In this document: piece by piece, positions 61,337 through 64,000 of the stretch
Layout of the letters: every line of letters begins with the position of its first letter
Position numbering within the stretch: the first letter of the stretch is position 1
NCBI GenBank assembly: GCA_003538625.1
Contig: DPRR01000028.1
Location: forward strand, 186,001 to 250,000
From: Ignavibacteriales bacterium
Lineage (GTDB): Bacteria; Bacteroidota; Ignavibacteria; Ignavibacteriales; Ignavibacteriaceae
Direction of reading: 5' to 3'
Length of the DNA: 64,000 nt
Program-made: the position numbers and the translations under genes
Notes under the pieces: generated by a model
What the model saw: the letters and a program-made list of their open reading frames with translations, nothing else
What the model was told of the DNA's origin: nothing
The model's database searches: none

Positions 61337-62008
61337 TTATATCATTAACTGAGATTTAATTTTACTCCAGTTTTCATTTTTTAAAACGGATTGAGCGACT
61401 CCCACAACATTTTCAAAAACCTGCGGCGGTGCGCCTGATTTCATTCCACCCAACAAACTGATTAATTCAGAATTGTTTAACGATTTCAACATCCAGTGCA
61501 GCCAGATTTTATATCTCTCCGGAGGAATTTTAGTTTGTATTCTTGTTCTTATTGCTACAAGCTCTTCATCCGATAAATATTTAAAACTTGCTTCAAGAAC
61601 AGTTGCTTCTTCATGATTCATATGTGCAAGATAGTTTGCGGCAAAGTCATTAAATATTGCATTTAGTTCTGCTCCGTATTCAAGACGTTTATCTTTGTCG
61701 ATAACTTTATCGGTTTTTTCAATCTGCATTTTAACTTGATTTAATTTCTCTTCAAGTATTTTATGTTCTTGATTCAATTCTTTAACCATTTCCGGCTCAT
61801 TAATTTGAATCTCCGGAAATACTATATTGTCTTCATGTACGGCATGCTCATGTAAAAGTTCAAGCTGGCTTTGTAATGATGCTAACAATTTTCCCGATTC
61901 ATTAATATCTGCAAAATCGATTGATTGCAAATTTGATGCAGCGTCATAAATTATACTTCTTATTGCTTTATGAATAAATGTAAACAAATCTGTTTTTCTT
62001 AATTGCAT
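61337..62008 (-). CDS. Hemerythrin-domain protein
   Basis: The 223-residue protein is mostly helical, with iron-binding His and Glu residues spaced as in hemerythrin-like domains: LELLHEHAVHEDNIVFPEIQ and YLAHMNHEEATVLEASFKYL. A third set may lie in the C-terminal part (KIWLHWMLKSLNNSELISLL), which also resembles the DUF-like tail of some cytosolic hemerythrins. It may bind a diiron centre and handle oxygen, NO or iron stress. It follows the serine hydrolase gene by 26 bases on the same strand. Confidence 0.88.
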   Translation of the reverse strand: MQLRKTDLFTFIHKAIRSIIYDAASNLQSIDFADINESGKLLASLQSQLELLHEHAVHEDNIVFPEIQINEPEMVKELNQEHKILEEKLNQVKMQIEKTDKVIDKDKRLEYGAELNAIFNDFAANYLAHMNHEEATVLEASFKYLSDEELVAIRTRIQTKIPPERYKIWLHWMLKSLNNSELISLLGGMKSGAPPQVFENVVGVAQSVLKNENWSKIKSQLMI

Positions 62009-62034
62009 TATTATTTCTTTCTAATCTTCGATTA

Positions 62035-63564
62035 CTATTGATTTCCTAAAAATCTTGCTATACTAAATGATATCGGTCTGACTTTTTCCAGATCGCAATT
62101 CCCCAAGACGATTATGTAATAATCATTATTCCATAACATTTCAGCATCAGCACCAATACCTGAATTTCCGCCGCCGCCGCTGTGCCCGCGTAAATTCGCT
62201 CCCCACATATTTGCATCATAAAATCCGTATGCATATTTAACTGGCATTCCTTCTTCAACACTTACTTTTCCGGTTGTAAGCATTTCAACCATTTCTTTTG
62301 ATACCAGCATGTTTTCTTTTAGCGAATGCAAAAATCTATATACATCTTCTGCTGTAAGATACCCGTTGCAATAACCCGAATATTCAAATTGAATATCATT
62401 TTCCAAATCCACGACCGGAGTTACTGGCTTAAGCGCTAACGGATCATTTTCAGTCGAATGACTATATCTAATTGCTCTTGGAAGTTTTTCATACTCCTTC
62501 GGATAACCAATTTTCATTCCTGCAGGTTTAAAAATATTTTCTTCAATATAATTCTCAAAATTCATTCCGCTGATTTCTTCTACAATCGCTGCAAGCACGG
62601 CATAATTACCATTGCTGTATGAATGATGAGAACCCGGCTTCATCGTTAATTCAGCATCTGCAAATAAAGGTAAGTTTGATTTGGGCGTTGAATAATCCAT
62701 TTCCGGTTTTCTTCTTCCTAATTCAAAAGGGTCGGCCACACCAGATGTGTGTGTCAGTAATTCGTGAATAGTTATTTCTTTTGCCGCATCACGATTAGGA
62801 TAGTCTTTTAAAATCGTACCAAGCGTATCGGAAAATTTTAATTTTCCTTTTTCAACCAACTGGGCTATTGCAGTTGCTGTAATCATCTTGCCCAATGAAC
62901 CGGTATGGAAACGAGTTTTGTTATTATTCAGAATTTGTTTTTCAATGTTCGCATAGCCGTATGATTTTTCTAATATAATTTTATTTCCTTTGGCGATTAA
63001 AACATTTCCGGAAAATAATCCATCTTCAAAATCCTTTTGTACTTTTTCATCAACAGCATTTGCAATTCTTTTTTCATCCAGCTTTTCATTCGGCCATTGA
63101 TACGGCTTGTTTTGAGTCCCTAATACGTGCACTTCAAGTGATCGCAAAGTGTTATCGTCTTTATTTTTTATAAACTCAATACCAAGGGGCTTTTCACTTT
63201 TTGTAATTTTAAAAATAACTGCAAGATAATTTTCATCATTGCCTTTTCTAACATCAACCGGATTTATCAAACCACCATCCAGCATTAAATTTTTCAGCAG
63301 TAATAAATATTTTTCACCTGACCAGCTTTTTCCACCGACAGAGCCAAGCTCTTTATTAAGATATTCATTAACGAATTTTGAAACCGAGTCAGTGTTGGAT
63401 GAATTAATAACCGAAATAAAAGTATTGATAATTTTTCCAAGCGCATTTTCAGGCACAATATATTTTTTGGAAGACATACTATCCTGTTGAGGCTGAGCGA
63501 TTAAAGAAAAACTGAAAATCAGCATTAAAGTAATATTTGTTATTAGAATTCGCATAGTTCGCAT
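62035..63564 (-). CDS. Serine hydrolase, beta-lactamase class C-like
   Basis: The 509-residue protein has a signal peptide (residues about 1-23, ILITNITLMLIFSFSLIAQ after an alternative ATG at residue 4), an N-terminal domain of roughly 140 residues without a known motif, and a class C beta-lactamase-like fold. The active Ser 223 and Lys 226 lie in TGSLGKMITATAIAQLVEKG, the Tyr motif in HHSYSNGNYAVLAAIVE and the KTG-equivalent GHSGGGGNSGIGADAEML near the end. Relatives are peptidases or esterases of the cell surface, so antibiotic hydrolysis is not implied. Length is longer than usual because of the N-terminal domain. Confidence 0.9.
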   Translation of the reverse strand: MRTMRILITNITLMLIFSFSLIAQPQQDSMSSKKYIVPENALGKIINTFISVINSSNTDSVSKFVNEYLNKELGSVGGKSWSGEKYLLLLKNLMLDGGLINPVDVRKGNDENYLAVIFKITKSEKPLGIEFIKNKDDNTLRSLEVHVLGTQNKPYQWPNEKLDEKRIANAVDEKVQKDFEDGLFSGNVLIAKGNKIILEKSYGYANIEKQILNNNKTRFHTGSLGKMITATAIAQLVEKGKLKFSDTLGTILKDYPNRDAAKEITIHELLTHTSGVADPFELGRRKPEMDYSTPKSNLPLFADAELTMKPGSHHSYSNGNYAVLAAIVEEISGMNFENYIEENIFKPAGMKIGYPKEYEKLPRAIRYSHSTENDPLALKPVTPVVDLENDIQFEYSGYCNGYLTAEDVYRFLHSLKENMLVSKEMVEMLTTGKVSVEEGMPVKYAYGFYDANMWGANLRGHSGGGGNSGIGADAEMLWNNDYYIIVLGNCDLEKVRPISFSIARFLGNQ

Positions 63565-63609
63565 TTCTTTACTCTTATTTCGGTTATTTGGCTTTTTATT
63601 TATTTAAGT

Positions 63610-64000
63610 TTATTTAATCAAAGTCATTTTTCTTGTTTGAACAAAACCCTGTCCTGAGCCTGTCGAAGGATCACCTGCTTCAAGTCTGTATAAATAAACT
63701 CCGCTTGGTAAGTTTGAGGCATTAAATTCAACAGAATATTTTCCTGCCGGCTGTTGATTATTTACCAGAGTTTTGATCTCATTACCGATTATATCATAAA
63801 CCTTAAGTGTAACCTTGCTTGATTTTGTAATCTGGTAATTAATTACTGTAGATGGATTAAACGGATTCGGATAATTCTGTAATAGTTCAAATCCGTTAAC
63901 AATTTGCTGCGGATCCTCTTTTACATCAGTTGGGGTTTGAGTATTGTACTCAACCACCTTGTGATTTGTGACGCTGCCGTTTACATTCAATTCGAAGTAT
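63610..64000 (-). CDS. C-terminus of a T9SS-sorted secreted protein, N-terminus beyond window
   Basis: The reading frame is open to the right edge; only the last 129 codons or so are visible. They contain YFELNVNGSVTNHKVVEY as the end of a beta domain, then the sorting signature LLQNYPNPFNPSTVINYQIT, VTLKVYDIIGNEIKTLVNNQ and the final TRKMTLIK. The short segment DPSTGSGQG near residue 113 matches no sorting domain in the other two proteins and is produced by the repeat at 63648. The rest of the protein is unknown. It would be exported by the type IX system. Confidence 0.85.
   Translation of the reverse strand, partial: YFELNVNGSVTNHKVVEYNTQTPTDVKEDPQQIVNGFELLQNYPNPFNPSTVINYQITKSSKVTLKVYDIIGNEIKTLVNNQQPAGKYSVEFNASNLPSGVYLYRLEAGDPSTGSGQGFVQTRKMTLIK
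63648..63672. repeat. In-frame repeat in the partial T9SS protein
   Basis: The plus-strand sequence starts CCTGTCCTGAGCCTGTCGA and ends AGGATC, a member of the CTGAGC/GTCGAAGG family. It is read in frame on the minus strand as DPSTGSGQG between LEAG and FVQTRKM, where the CotH sorting domain has only QAGSFVETKKM. Confidence 0.75.

Noticed and set aside
62035..63564. Antibiotic-resistance beta-lactamase
   Set aside because: The SxxK and Tyr motifs are shared by many serine peptidases and esterases of this fold, and nothing in the context suggests resistance.
1..64000. tRNA or rRNA genes
   Set aside because: I looked for T-loop (GGTTCRAAT-like) segments paired with flanking stems and found none outside coding regions. 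A dedicated scan would be needed to exclude them fully.

Overview
The window looks like chromosomal DNA of an AT-rich member of the Bacteroidota/Ignavibacteria group, most likely an Ignavibacteriales bacterium. This rests on three large secreted proteins that end in the type IX secretion (T9SS) sorting domain with the QNYPNPFNPST signature, many SPII lipoproteins and A-rich leaders with few strong Shine-Dalgarno sites, and short dispersed palindromic repeats of a kind common in that lineage. No tRNA, rRNA or CRISPR array was seen. The assignment is inference from protein style, not a database match.

Layout, left half. 1-2926 (minus strand) holds a truncated exported coiled-coil protein, a lipoprotein, and a small operon of SPFH/band-7 protein, unknown 167-aa protein and ribbon-helix-helix (RHH) regulator; a near-perfect 32-bp palindrome lies just upstream of the SPFH start. 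3-8 kb carries an SDR/DUF2867 oxidoreductase, a cupin, an Asp/Lys-rich lipoprotein, a DUF6498-like membrane protein, a haem-binding protein and a 52-aa Cys-cluster protein. 8-17.6 kb carries transketolase, a lipoprotein cytochrome c, a DPP-IV peptidase, a B12-binding radical SAM protein, a two-component system and a beta-carbonic-anhydrase-like protein. 17.7-24 kb has a T9SS protein, a KirBac-type potassium channel, a LytTR response regulator, and a porin followed by an Amt ammonium transporter. 24-30 kb is more accessory: nitrobindin-like, DUF4256 and two DUF1801 proteins, the ABC-F factor EttA, then a Y1 (REP-associated) transposase embedded in hairpin repeats and bracketed by a 22-bp duplication that includes the 3' end of ettA.

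Layout, right half. 30.4-35.5 kb encodes an archaeal-type tRNA-dependent amidotransferase, GatD and GatE, with a Bro-N protein gene between them. 35.6-46.5 kb holds a C1 peptidase, acyl-CoA dehydrogenase, methyltransferase plus cupin, an AAA ATPase (DUF4143), PfkB kinase, a tandem lipoprotein pair, and a thioesterase / HisH-like / ATP-grasp cluster in which the HisH paralogue lacks its nucleophilic Cys. 46.6-52.8 kb has an internally duplicated EamA-like membrane protein, cyclopropane fatty-acid synthase, glycerophosphodiesterase, phosphoglycerate dehydrogenase and a second DUF4143 ATPase. 52.8-64 kb has an alanine/sodium symporter, M28 peptidase, zinc metallopeptidase, a 1005-aa CotH/lamin-tail T9SS protein, hemerythrin, a serine hydrolase and the C-terminus of another T9SS protein.

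The most interesting signals are the predicted RHH operator of the SPFH module, the REP/transposase locus at the ettA terminus, bacterial GatDE with an interposed Bro-N gene, the catalytically altered HisH paralogue, distinct palindromic repeats apparently inserted in frame in T9SS sorting domains, and gene-specific inverted repeats upstream of both DUF4143 ATPases.
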